Shown piece after piece: positions 1 to 9,800 of a stretch of DNA of 64,000 bases. A program made the translations under genes and the position numbers. Every line of letters begins with the position of its first letter. Positions within the stretch are counted from its first letter, which is position 1. Source of the DNA: Marivivens niveibacter (lineage in GTDB: Bacteria; Pseudomonadota; Alphaproteobacteria; Rhodobacterales; Rhodobacteraceae); NCBI RefSeq assembly GCF_002150005.2, contig NZ_MSPP01000003.1:124001-188000 (forward strand), given 5' to 3'. The notes beneath the pieces are model-generated. The model ran no database searches, was not told where the DNA came from, and saw nothing but the letters and a program-made list of their open reading frames with translations.

Positions 1-341
1 GCCCATATGATTCGACCGTTATGCGATGAGTCGATTTTTCTGCGCCTGCATTCATTAATCGTGCAATTTTAGGTGGTTTAGTAAAGACTTTTGCCACTTT
101 AACGTTCTACCTTTTTGGGTAATCGGTGCCAAAGTTTAATATTTTAGACCATGCGAACAAATCTATTCGCATGGTCTTTTTGTATCCTTTTGGAAGCTTT
201 TGGATGCTGAAGAATATTCTGTAAGGCTCTTGGTTGGCCTTGTTAGCCTTCTGTTTCCTTAAGGTTTCCCCCTTGCACAGCGACAATCTGATCGTGGCCA
301 GTACGCCACCCTGATCGCCGGAGGCGGTCTGGATTTTCGGA
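1..341. other. Intergenic region with no gene seen
   Basis: No convincing reading frame starts here. The stretch holds a strong hairpin terminator (listed separately) that presumably ends a gene to the left of the window. The rest is the leader of the RTX gene. An in-frame stop at 312-314 limits how far that gene can extend upstream. Confidence 0.6.
146..181 (+). terminator. Rho-independent terminator
   Basis: A perfect 12-bp inverted repeat (AGACCATGCGAA / TTCGCATGGTCT) encloses an 8-nt loop and is followed at once by a run of T. It probably ends a plus-strand gene lying left of the window. Confidence 0.85.
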
Positions 342-3194
342 TTGCCTGTGGGGGCGAACGTGTCGGTTAACCAGTTAACATTTGAAGAGGCGGAATACAG
401 TTCAGACGTTCTGACTTCAGAGATGTTTGGCCTGAATTCGTTGTTTACAAAAGACAGCGTCAGAGAAGGTGGTCAGTATGACACTTTCGTTGATGAAATG
501 GGTGCGAATTCGTTTCGTTTCCCAGGCGGTACCGTAACAGAAAAAATTCTAAACCCTAATTCCGAAGAATATGATCGTTTCTGGGAATTGGATGGTGAAC
601 CGGTTCTGGACGATAATTTCATTACTGCCGGCCAATTCGTTGAGTATGCAAATAGCAAAGACGCGACAGTAGATTGGGTTCTGCCGACCGAAGGATATTT
701 TTCGTCGAAATCTGATAGCAACGGCAATCGCTACATTAACCACAATGCCGTCAATAACCTGATGGATCGCATCGATGCGCTGATCCGTGGCGAATACGGC
801 GACGTGAACATCGATACCATCACTATCGGCAACGAATACTGGTACGACAATGGCGACCGTTCGTCGGCTGTTGAATATGGCCGCATGGTCAACGTTATGG
901 CGGATAAGCTGAACACGGTGATCGAAAACTACCGTGCAGAGCTCGATGATCCAGACAGCTGGGAAGCGCCAAAAATCGCTATGCAGTCGGTTCTGCCTTG
1001 GGATGGGGATGATATCCCTAAAATCCTGAACCAGATCGACATTGAAACACGCGGTTATATCGACGTCATTGAATCCCACTACTACCCAAATACCTTGGAT
1101 GATGCGGTCAATGGTCAGGTCATGTTCGACCGCATGGATCAAATCGCGGATGCCGAAGGCTTTGGTGACGTTGAATACTACGTATCTGAATGGAACGTTC
1201 AGGCCCGCGATCACAGTGAATTCGGGATGGAGCAGGCATCGAACCTGATCCAGATTATGGAAACGATGTCCGAACGCGGTGTCGATCAAGCATCGGTTTG
1301 GGGCACAACCTATAAATCCTTGAGCACGCGTTTGGCGCGCATCTACAATGATACCGATGCGCCTGGTGGAACCGCTAGCGAATTGACCGCCGCGGGCGAG
1401 GTTATGCGGATGATGTCGCGCAGCCTAGAAGGCACGCAGGTACTGGACATCAGCACGCCGGCCTATCTGTCCGATCAAATCGGCGAAGATGGAGCGACTG
1501 ATCAAGTCTGGTTTAACGCCTTTGGTAGCGATGAAACAGTTGTGATCTTTATCTCGTCGCGTTCCGCAGACGGCATCGACCTAAACCTGAACATTGATGA
1601 GTTGGTTGGTGATTACGATCACCTTTGGGTTCAGCAACTGTCGACAATTGATAACCCTTGGTCGGATTGGCTGGATGAAAGCGATCCGTTGTCTGAACTG
1701 GCGCGCCCATACACAGAAACGTTCATGGGCGACGAAGTAACGGCCGACAATGGCACCATCAATCTGTCGCTGGATGGTTACGATATCGTAAAGCTGGAAT
1801 TCTCGACCGGTACGGGCGTCGATATGTGGGGCAATGATGCCCGTGTAGACCGTAATGCCGACTACAATGATACTCTGGTTGGTACAGATCACGGCGACAC
1901 GATCCAGGGCAACCTAGGCGATGATACGCTATACGGCATGGAAGGCCGCGATAGCATCTACGGCGGTGTCGGCGATGACTATCTGGATGGTGGTGACGGT
2001 GACGATACTATCGTGACTGGCGCAGGTAATGACACCGTTGTCGCGGGCGGCGGTGAAAACATCATTCTTGCCGAAGAAGGTGAAAACGACATCGATATCT
2101 CTGACGGCACGGGTCACCTGTTCGTTGATACGTCAGGCGACACGATTATCACCGGTTTTGATGTTGAGTCGGGCGATACATTGTCGTTCATGGGTGAGTA
2201 CGAAAATCTGTCTGACTTGATGGACACCGTTCAAATCTCTGACGATGATCTGGTATTTCTGCACGACGCTGGCGGAACAACTGAATTGATCGGCGCAGCA
2301 GGACAGTTGGATAAACTGGATGCGGCTTTGGTTGATTTTACCGCGCCAGAGGAAACAGCAGAGACAATCGCGCATGTCGTCAACATGGATGACTACGACG
2401 AGTTTGCGGATGTTATGCTGAATGGCACGCCCCAAGATGTTGTAGATTTTCTGGCGGACCTGTCCCCCGATCAAATCTCTGACATTCTGGAAGACGAAGA
2501 TCTGGACAAGCTGCTGGCCGATATCCCTGCGGAAAATCTGCCAGAGCTGTTGAACATGCTGGACGTTGATAACCTTGAAACCTTTTTCGAGGATACAGAG
2601 ACCGCCAGCCTGCTGGACTATCTGAATGCATTTGGCGCAGCAGCGGCTGATATTCTAGAAGCGCTTGAATCCGATCCGTTCAATGCATTCTTGAATACAC
2701 TGTCCTCTGACATGGACACCGTCAGCCGCTATGCGTTCGACCAAGAAACACATGACGCATTGTCCGAGGTGGCCGCGCCATTGGCAGCGGCGCAAATTGC
2801 CGAAGACGGCATAACTGGCCTCCCACCAGAAGAGGAAGCCGCCGAGGCCGAAGACGACGTGCCAGACCTAGAGGCTGGACTGGCTGGTGACTGTTTCGTT
2901 GCGACAGCGGCGTATCAGGACAAATATCATCCAGATGTGGCCTATCTGCGCAAAGTTCGCGACCATGTCTTGGTTCACTACGCTTTGGGTCGTGTGTTCA
3001 TCTGGGTGTACTGGCGCGTTGGTCCATGGTTGGCCCGCAGCCTGAAACCATACCCTCGTGCTCTGCGCATGGCGCGCGGCATTCTGGGCTTTGTCATTTC
3101 GACCCTGCGTAATCGCGACGTGGTTGCTCGTAATGATCATGGCTTCAAAAGCTCGGTTTATCTGTCTTTGCGGAAGCCTTCGGGTCGCAAGTAA
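342..3194 (+). CDS. Large RTX protein with glycosidase-like N-terminal domain and C-terminal CFI-box
   Basis: The 950-residue protein has three visible parts. Residues 1 to about 440 resemble a clan GH-A TIM-barrel glycoside hydrolase, with GGTVTEK near the start, a candidate acid/base glutamate in GNEYW (about E165) and a candidate nucleophile in SEWN (about E283). Residues about 505-575 hold glycine/aspartate nonapeptide RTX repeats such as GDDTLYG and GDDYLDGG, which bind calcium in type I secreted proteins. After an acidic region, residues about 849-916 form a CFI-box-like C-terminus (CFVATAAY, then LRKVRDH and a hydrophobic segment). The substrate is unknown; polysaccharide cleavage at the surface is an inference. 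No ATG fits the start: TTG 342 or GTG 348/360 are candidates and the next ATG is 423, so the 5' end is uncertain. It lies just outside the island, before tRNA-Phe. Confidence 0.75.
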   Translation: MPVGANVSVNQLTFEEAEYSSDVLTSEMFGLNSLFTKDSVREGGQYDTFVDEMGANSFRFPGGTVTEKILNPNSEEYDRFWELDGEPVLDDNFITAGQFVEYANSKDATVDWVLPTEGYFSSKSDSNGNRYINHNAVNNLMDRIDALIRGEYGDVNIDTITIGNEYWYDNGDRSSAVEYGRMVNVMADKLNTVIENYRAELDDPDSWEAPKIAMQSVLPWDGDDIPKILNQIDIETRGYIDVIESHYYPNTLDDAVNGQVMFDRMDQIADAEGFGDVEYYVSEWNVQARDHSEFGMEQASNLIQIMETMSERGVDQASVWGTTYKSLSTRLARIYNDTDAPGGTASELTAAGEVMRMMSRSLEGTQVLDISTPAYLSDQIGEDGATDQVWFNAFGSDETVVIFISSRSADGIDLNLNIDELVGDYDHLWVQQLSTIDNPWSDWLDESDPLSELARPYTETFMGDEVTADNGTINLSLDGYDIVKLEFSTGTGVDMWGNDARVDRNADYNDTLVGTDHGDTIQGNLGDDTLYGMEGRDSIYGGVGDDYLDGGDGDDTIVTGAGNDTVVAGGGENIILAEEGENDIDISDGTGHLFVDTSGDTIITGFDVESGDTLSFMGEYENLSDLMDTVQISDDDLVFLHDAGGTTELIGAAGQLDKLDAALVDFTAPEETAETIAHVVNMDDYDEFADVMLNGTPQDVVDFLADLSPDQISDILEDEDLDKLLADIPAENLPELLNMLDVDNLETFFEDTETASLLDYLNAFGAAAADILEALESDPFNAFLNTLSSDMDTVSRYAFDQETHDALSEVAAPLAAAQIAEDGITGLPPEEEAAEAEDDVPDLEAGLAGDCFVATAAYQDKYHPDVAYLRKVRDHVLVHYALGRVFIWVYWRVGPWLARSLKPYPRALRMARGILGFVISTLRNRDVVARNDHGFKSSVYLSLRKPSGRK

Positions 3195-3210
3195 GTAAAG
3201 AAAAATCACT

Positions 3211-3241
3211 CCAGATGCATTTTGTTTGAAAATGCCTCTGG
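3211..3241 (+). terminator. Hairpin after the RTX gene, possible terminator
   Basis: A 13-bp stem with one mismatch (CCAGATGCATTTT / AAAATGCCTCTGG) lies 17 bp after the RTX stop codon. There is no T-run after it, so it may act as a weak or Rho-assisted terminator or as an mRNA-stabilising stem. Confidence 0.45.
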
Positions 3242-3306
3242 ACACCCTCGCACAAGCAAATTAGAAGGCCGCTACCCAAGCAAAAGCAAACGCTTTTGCA
3301 TCCCGT

Positions 3307-3381
3307 GCCCGGGTAGCTCAGGGGTAGAGCAGTGGATTGAAAATCCTCGTGTCGGTGGTTCGATTCCGCCCCTGGGCACCA
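3307..3381 (+). tRNA. tRNA-Phe (GAA)
   Basis: The cloverleaf is complete: acceptor GCCCGGG pairs with CCTGGGC, the D-arm is present, the anticodon loop TTGAAAA gives anticodon GAA, the T-arm is GGTGG-TTCGATT-CCGCC, and the CCA end is encoded. There is a T-T mismatch in the anticodon stem. Its last 66 bp (3316-3381) are repeated exactly at 31767-31832, so this gene is the integration site of the island and was rebuilt by island-borne sequence. Confidence 0.95.
3316..3381 (+). repeat. attL: left 66-bp direct repeat within tRNA-Phe
   Basis: This copy is identical to 31767-31832. It covers the tRNA from the D-stem to the encoded CCA. The identity ends after CCA (next base T here, C at the right copy). 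Such a tRNA 3'-end duplication is the classic footprint of site-specific integration by a tyrosine recombinase. Confidence 0.93.
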
Positions 3382-3450
3382 TTTTTTCCTTTTTGAAAAC
3401 AATGACTTGCCCCAGTTGCTTCATAAAGCTTGTTCTCTTTATCGCGAGTT

Positions 3451-3469
3451 GGGGTTACGCCAGGGTTAC
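3451..3469 (+). promoter_or_regulatory. Putative integrase arm-type sites, left end (2 copies)
   Basis: GGGGTTAC at 3451 and AGGGTTAC at 3462 lie 11 bp apart, 70 bp inside attL. The same octamer occurs three times, also at 11-bp spacing and in the same orientation, inside the right end (31613-31642). Arm-type sites for integrase or excisionase are the simplest explanation; this is inferred from sequence only. Confidence 0.6.
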
Positions 3470-3612
3470 ATTTCAGCTCAATTCGAAGACACAAGCTAGC
3501 GACTCTATTTCCCTAATTATTTCGCAGTTGCAGAAAAACTCCCATAGGACAGATCCGAAAATATGTGAATATAGGAAGGCTCAATTTAATTTTGAGCGAG
3601 GTATGCCGAATC

Positions 3613-3822
3613 ATGACCAACACTATATTTCCAACCAGATTTGTTCCGATTGATGTTGTAGCTAAGCGTTACTCTGTATCGGAAGATAGTATTCGACGTC
3701 TTGTGCGTGAGAAAAAGTTTCCACCGGGCTATAAAATTGGTGGTAGCACCCGCTGGAAAATCGCCGATCTGGACGAGTTTGACGAAAATCTATCGACTGC
3801 GCAGCCAGCATTAGCTGCTTGA
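3613..3822 (+). CDS. AlpA-like helix-turn-helix regulator / excisionase
   Basis: This 69-residue protein is essentially one MerR-type helix-turn-helix (AlpA / excisionase family). DVVAKRYSVSEDSIRRLV forms the DNA-binding helices, and KFPPGYKIGGSTRWKIADLDEF is the typical wing and second half of the domain. In phages, satellites and islands such proteins activate integrase expression or act as recombination directionality factors. The ATG at 3613 gives the family's usual length and follows a GAGG-like ribosome site; an upstream in-frame start at 3565 would add residues unlike the family. Its position just inside attL fits a role in excision control. Confidence 0.8.
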   Translation: MTNTIFPTRFVPIDVVAKRYSVSEDSIRRLVREKKFPPGYKIGGSTRWKIADLDEFDENLSTAQPALAA

Positions 3823-4414
3823 GTATTTCGAGGCCGATTTTGTGTCAGCGCGGAAATAATGGCGATTGTGCGGGAGGCTTACCGAGCCTCCCCTCCCGTC
3901 GCGTCCACAGGCTCTATGAGGGCCTCTACGTGGTTTATCGATACGATTGGAGGGCTTGCTAAAGGCTTAACGACTTTCGAGGTCGGGGTTCTCCTCTACT
4001 AACATCTAAAATTTCTGTTGGTATTCGGTGCCCCCATTTTTTGGTTTCAGAGATGATGCCAACGGTCAGCGCGAACTAGTCACCCGCACCAAGGTGAGGC
4101 TGAATTGCCGCGGCTTACAAAGCTCCAACGCTGGCCCGAATTCAAATCGGACCTGAAGATGTTGTAGTTTCATTGCGACCAATGCGTTTCTTTCGAGCAT
4201 TGTGCGGCTACGGTTCAAAAAATAGAAGCACAAACAATACCGCTCCAGTCACCTTACGTCACAGTTCACGCCGGTTCACATTGTTGAGCGCAACACTTGA
4301 GGCACTCTCTGGCTTGGCCATATCGCCCACCACGTTGGACGTTCTAGGCCTCAACTACCTATCGTAGTTGCTATCCGAAGGGCATCCACACTGCATACTC
4401 ACGGAGACATGGTA
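3823..4414. other. Noncoding stretch in the island
   Basis: No frame with convincing protein features was found in these roughly 590 bp. A hairpin GGGAGGCT / AGCCTCCC at 3872-3892 follows the AlpA-like gene and could end its transcript. The remainder is likely the regulatory leader of the MarR-like gene. Confidence 0.4.
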
Positions 4415-4768
4415 ATGAACGCCTTCAATGACGACGACGACAAAAGGAAAAATTTCAGAACGATCTTCCGGCTGCTGAACGCCTTTCGTGAAGTAGATCG
4501 CGACATACCGATATCGACCGCATTAGTTTTCTGTTGGGTGGCTCTGAACGAAGGGGCAACACAAGTTGAGATGAGAAATACTCTGGATATGCCTTCAGCT
4601 ACCTCGTCCCGCAATCTTGCGGCACTCTCGAAGGTGCATCGCCTAGGTAAACCGGGTCTCGACTTGATCGAATGGGTTGAAAACCCTGAGGACCGTCGTG
4701 CAAAGCTGTTCTTTCTAAGTCGTAAGGGCGAAGCCCTATTGGAAGAACTTTTGGTCACCTTCGGGTGA
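4415..4768 (+). CDS. MarR-like winged-helix regulator
   Basis: The 117-residue protein has the layout of a small MarR/winged-helix regulator. A leading helix is followed by LVFCWVALNEGATQVEMR (helices 2-3), a recognition segment DMPSATSSRNLAAL, and a wing with the family's DRR-like stretch (NPEDRRAKLFFLSRKG). The ATG at 4415 sits 8 nt after GGAG and is preferred to the ATG at 4409. A GGTCACC / GGTGACC hairpin overlaps the stop codon. It belongs to the island's left regulatory cluster with the AlpA-like and XRE-like genes. Its target is unknown. Confidence 0.7.
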   Translation: MNAFNDDDDKRKNFRTIFRLLNAFREVDRDIPISTALVFCWVALNEGATQVEMRNTLDMPSATSSRNLAALSKVHRLGKPGLDLIEWVENPEDRRAKLFFLSRKGEALLEELLVTFG

Positions 4769-4929
4769 CCTTCGATGGCGTCGTGATGGAAACCGTTCTG
4801 GGTGATAATAAGACCGTCAGTGCAATCAGTTATTCGCGCTGACGGTTCGTATTATTTGCCTTTATGTCAAAATACTTCCACAGGTTTACAGTCTACTGTT
4901 GGGGGGGGAGGCAAATATTGGTCCGTCCT

Positions 4930-5328
4930 TCATTTGGCGAATACCTGTCTTAAGGCGTTGCGCGATTTTGCTGTAAGTCGTGGATCTGTGTCGCAAGTAA
5001 CATCCCTAACTTCCGCTAGAATTGATCGTTCATTATTGCTGATCGGTTCCCTCAAGATATCAATAATAGCTCTTGCGGCTGTAGCGCCTACGGATTGCTG
5101 CATTGCTAACCGCATCAAATATGCAGGGTCGCATTCCAGAGCTGATGCCAATGAAGGCACGCGATCAAGCGGTATCTTGTTTTTACCCTGCTTTAGCATT
5201 GTCATCATATTCGCGTTCGAAAACCCTGCTTGTGTAGCTATGTCTGCTTGAGACTTACGGTGTGAAAGAGCTTTTATCTGTTGCGCAATGAAGATTGTTG
5301 CGGGGTCGTTTTCATATGGTTTGTTCAT
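4930..5328 (-). CDS. XRE-like helix-turn-helix protein
   Basis: This 132-residue protein has an N-terminal HTH: about residues 14-60 include RKSQADIATQAGFSNANMM, then KIPLDRVPSLASALECDPAYLM, which is the usual XRE/Cro ending. The C-terminal 60 residues are unassigned. The start has a good ribosome site (AGAGGTTCAA then ATG). Similar proteins act as repressors in prophages and islands. It is transcribed away from the orphan membrane protein gene, with a 230-bp gap between them. Confidence 0.7.
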   Translation of the reverse strand: MNKPYENDPATIFIAQQIKALSHRKSQADIATQAGFSNANMMTMLKQGKNKIPLDRVPSLASALECDPAYLMRLAMQQSVGATAARAIIDILREPISNNERSILAEVRDVTCDTDPRLTAKSRNALRQVFAK

Positions 5329-5558
5329 TTGAACCTCTTGTTATCGATGGTTCAAATTTAACGTGTATGTCAGAGTGCGTCGGGTGGGAGCTTTTTGGGT
5401 CTCGTCAAGTTTGCTGAATTTTTAGCGGCTCTTGGCGATCTAAGTTGCTAAGAGCTAAACGCAACCCACGCTAGATTTTCGACCTTGAAGTCGGAAAAGC
5501 AGACGACTTTTGTATGTGTGGCTTGTTGCTGAAACGTTAAATAAGGACGCTTTTCGGA

Positions 5559-6677
5559 TCATTGCCTTATAGCCCAACGAGTTGTTTTTCGCTGTAGGTA
5601 TCCCAGAATTATCGACGACATTAGCCCTGCAAGTCCTAGCAATACTCCCAGAACACCATCCGTAAATTTGAATGTGGTGCGCAGAATGCGACTTTTTCCA
5701 AAAATACGAAAATATCCAGCAGTCTCGGTGCCGAGAATTTGGCTGACCTTAGTTGTTCTTTGCAATTCAGTCACATTGTCGGATTGGGAAATTAAATAAA
5801 GTGCTTGTGTTGGGTTCGTATCGCTTAGGAGCGTCCCGATGTCAGATATAGCTTCAACGGCTGGTTCAAGCGCGCGCATGTTCTTTACCTGTTCGAGATC
5901 ATCTATGGACCTTACATTCTTTAGACGGTGCCAGTGAATTCCTTCTCGTGCTGCGTTAACTAAAATGCGAGAAATGGCTGGAGGCAATTGTCCGGTTGTA
6001 TGTGCGAACTTTAAGAAACCTGCGCCAGCTTTAATCGTTGCTCCCGATTTAATGGTCGCAGGGGAACGAGCTGCAACCAGACTTATTGCTGTAACTGATA
6101 AGCCAATTATGGATAGTAAAACGTCTACCTGGTCTATTTCGTTGCCTTGAGAATGCGCAATTCCCGCACGAGTGAGACCGGTGATGTCAGCAATTGGGGT
6201 AAGGTTGACAGCAAGCCCGCAGGCCATTGCAATACTCAGTTCGCAGTTATCTGCTGACCACATACAGCTGGCGCACTCTCTCCCTAGAGCCAGTAAAGAC
6301 TGGTCTTGTTCTTTAGCGGCCTCTAAGGCTGCTGTTGTCTCTGGCTCAAGTGTAAGTGCGGCGTTCGAGGCGATTAACTCTAAGCTGTCGATGATAACCC
6401 AGTTTCGAGGCTCTTGAACTAGCTCTTCAATGAGCATGTCATTGATTGTAGCGGCGGATAAGTCTTTGTTCGAGATATATGTTATTTCACGCCTAATCTG
6501 ATCCATTCCAGCGTCAACGAATAATGCTGTGTATGGTTGTGAAAGGAATGTCGTCAGCGAAACCGTCAATAACACCAAAGATGAAATACGTATCGCGAGA
6601 GCCCCAATTTTAATCCATGAAATACCCAACCGTCTGTGCGCCTCTGGGGTTAATTGTGCGCAATCGCGCAGTTGCAA
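5559..6677 (-). CDS. Hypothetical multi-pass membrane protein
   Basis: I do not recognise this 372-residue protein. Hydrophobic segments lie near residues 22-44, 150-172, 188-206 and 343-362, with a soluble-looking stretch between the last two. Four cysteines cluster near residues 133-154 (C-x2-C-x7-C-x8-C spacing). The annotated start is TTG with no strong ribosome site; the first internal ATG is about residue 58 and would remove the first membrane segment. It lies back to back with the helicase gene of the defence operon, separated by 220 bp, so both may share a promoter region. A role as a membrane partner or effector is speculation. Confidence 0.55.
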   Translation of the reverse strand: MQLRDCAQLTPEAHRRLGISWIKIGALAIRISSLVLLTVSLTTFLSQPYTALFVDAGMDQIRREITYISNKDLSAATINDMLIEELVQEPRNWVIIDSLELIASNAALTLEPETTAALEAAKEQDQSLLALGRECASCMWSADNCELSIAMACGLAVNLTPIADITGLTRAGIAHSQGNEIDQVDVLLSIIGLSVTAISLVAARSPATIKSGATIKAGAGFLKFAHTTGQLPPAISRILVNAAREGIHWHRLKNVRSIDDLEQVKNMRALEPAVEAISDIGTLLSDTNPTQALYLISQSDNVTELQRTTKVSQILGTETAGYFRIFGKSRILRTTFKFTDGVLGVLLGLAGLMSSIILGYLQRKTTRWAIRQ

Positions 6678-6897
6678 ATTTGAATCTTTAGAGCACAGCG
6701 TAGGTGGAATATGCGCTCAAGTAATATGTTTTTTTGATGTTTGCGCTGCTTTTGGGTCCGGAAATCCATACCTCGAGGGTTGAAGGGCTCGTCTTGAAAG
6801 ACAATTGGAGTCGGTGCAGTGTTGCAACCCTGGTGAGTATGTATCGTCCTGTTTTTATCGGCAACTTTTGACTTCAGAAATGAAAAAATAACGCTTC

Positions 6898-9800
6898 ATG
6901 TCGTTGCTATTGAATACAGTTCGTGCGTTTCCGCGCGGCCGCACCATTGAAGAATTGCACGCGCTAGTAGGCACTAGTTTTAGCTCATTAGAGCGGCATG
7001 CTCTGCTAGCCGAGTTAGAGACACTACTACAAGCCGGTGAGGTGCAAAAAACTTCAAACGGTAAGTGGAAGCCAGTGCATCGGCAAATGTCTGGTGGGTC
7101 AACTTTCGAGAAACCTTCCCCATCGGCAGTTACAAATCAAACGTTGGAAAACGAAATTCTTCGTGCTGCGAAGTGTTTTGTGACGTCTGGGGTGAAAACT
7201 GAGTCCTCTTCTGTCGAAACTGCTCAGGACGTAGGTGAGCTAGATGCCCATGCTCTTGTTCGTTATTATAGATCGGCACTCCGTTCTGATCCTAGAGGTG
7301 CTCTTCAAGAGAATGTTGATCGCTACGGCACGAAGTGGCACTTATTGTCAGGCCGAAATCGATTAGTCCCATCAGATCAAAATCCGCTAACTTTACGGAT
7401 AGTTCTTGATGACTTGTCTCCGGAGTTTCGCACATCGTTGTTGAAGCGCGAGGCAAATGAAAACGCGCTTGCGATCGGCTGGCCTATGTATGTGGGTAGA
7501 AAAGAAGGCGTCCCTAGCATCTGGCCAGTAGGGTTAATCGCTGCGAATTGGCGCCGCCAGAACGATGAACTCTTAATCCAGGTTGATGCAGATGATGTAT
7601 TGGTTAACCCGAAATGGGTTAAAGACGCTGCAAATAAAACCGGATGGCGACGAGACGATTTAGCTGCCGTTTTCGACGATGAGAATGGTGTCGGTCTCGG
7701 ACGTGACGATTTTGTTTCTAGGCTGAAAGAAGCCGCCGCTACCAGCATTTTATCTGACATTTCGGCAAGCGACTTGACCGATAGTGTCAATGTCAACGAG
7801 TTGGGCATTCACAACGCGGCGGGATTATTTTTACACGATGATTCGAGTTTTACATCCGGCGCTGTGCGTGACCTGGATGAAATTGGGACCTGGGATAAGA
7901 CCATACTGGCTCGGACAGCGTTGGGCGTAGTTTTGGGGTTAGAGGGCACTCCGCCACGGAAAGACGTTCATTCTCTTAACGTCGGCCCGTTGAACGCTGA
8001 ACAAATTGAAGCCGTCTCCAATGCATGTTCGGCGCCGTTAAGCGTTGTCACAGGACCTCCTGGAACAGGGAAGTCCCAAGCAATCGTATCTATGGCGGCA
8101 TCTGTGTTATCTAATGGTGGGTCTGTCTTGGTCGCTTCTAAGAACCATCAGGCTTTAGACGCTGTAGAAGATAGACTTGGTTCAATTGCAAAAGAAACTC
8201 CGTTTATCGTTCGCACGTTAGATCCGGCAAAAAATAAAGACGTTAGCTTTGCGTCACTGCTCAAGGAACTGGTCACGGAAACTTCTGGTGCCGGGTCTAT
8301 AATCGATCAATCATTAGTCGCTGACTGCTTTAGGATGGCTGAGCGTCGGTCGGTTGCTTTCAATAAGGAAGTTCGCCGCGCTAAGTTGGAGTGCCAGATC
8401 GCTGATGTTCACGATCAATTGGTTGCCAGAAGTGTAGTTTTGCGGTCAGAGGTTGATGATCCAGAGCTTGATCGCGATGACAAGCAAGAGCGATCGATGG
8501 TTCGACGGTTTTTGGATAGGCTGATTGAGCTGATTTTAAGCACAAGTAGCAACCCTGAGACGCTTTCAGTTCAAAAACAATCGACCGATTTGAATAGATT
8601 GCTTACGGATTTGCGAACTGAAAGGGATGCGCTAGGTGAGAGCTTCGACTTGGTGGATCTGACAAATCGTATTGCCGAACTTACTAAAAAGATTTTGCCA
8701 CTTATTTTGGCTAATCGAACGAACTTAACTCACGAAGATATCGATGCATTAGATCAACGGTTGGCGGATCTGGAATTTTCGCCTGTTCGCAACAAAATAT
8801 CATCAGACATTGCTTATCAAGTTGTGGAACATAGACCCTTATGGCTTGCATCAGTGTTAGGCACTCCAAATCGCATCCCACTTATTGCCGGACTATTCGA
8901 TTTAGTGATTTTTGATGAGGCAAGCCAGTGTGATATTGCATCTGCTTTTCCTTTGATGGCCCGCGCAAAGCGTGCGGTAGTGGTTGGTGACAACAATCAA
9001 TTGAATTCTATAGCTCCGATCGGCCAAGCGCAGGATCGAAACTTAATGCAGGCGCAGGGGCTCCCAGTATCGCAAATGGCTCGGTTCGCCCAAAGCCGCC
9101 AATCATTGTTTGATTTCGCACGTCGGGTGCCTGGAGCTGAAAAAACATTATTAAAGCAGCAATACCGTTCTGCCGGACCAATCGTAGATTATATTAGTAA
9201 GAACTTCTACGGTGGGGAGTTGAAGACTGCGTATGATCCTTCGTTCATCAAACCACCAAAAAGCCAAAAGCCCGGCATCCATTGGACAAATATTCCTGCA
9301 CCGCTTTCATTAGGTTCCGGCAACGTAAACAGTGCTGAAATAACGGCGATTGTAAGCCACCTTGAACACCTTTTAGTGCACGAAGACTACAGTGGGACAG
9401 TCGGTGTAACTTCACCCTTCCGTGATCAAGTCGCAGCAATCGGCGATGCCGTGAGGCAGAAAATACCCGAACAAAAGTTGATAGGGGCGGAGTTTAAAGT
9501 CGCTACCGTCGATGGCTTCCAAGGGCAGGAGAGAGATCTGATAATTTTCTCGCCTACGCTGGGGGCAGCGAGCGCGCCAAGTGCTTTGACTTTCATGCAA
9601 AGTGACCCAAGACGTTTAAACGTTGCAATTTCCCGAGCTCGAGCGGTAGCGCATGTTTTTGGCGATTTGTCTTTTGCAAGGTCCAGAAAAGTAAGAACTT
9701 TGGCGTCACTGGCTGCCGCGGCAACTGAACCACGTTCACGCGTTGGAGAAGGGCGGTTTGATAGCCATTGGGAAGAGATCGTATATTACGGTTTGAAAAA

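Noticed and set aside
549-1289. Reverse-strand reading frame over the RTX gene
   Set aside because: It is antisense to the glycosidase-like domain of the RTX gene, which carries the catalytic motifs and repeats.
3222-3653. Plus-strand reading frame across the tRNA-Phe gene
   Set aside because: It runs through the tRNA and a noncoding stretch, with no ribosome site and no protein features.
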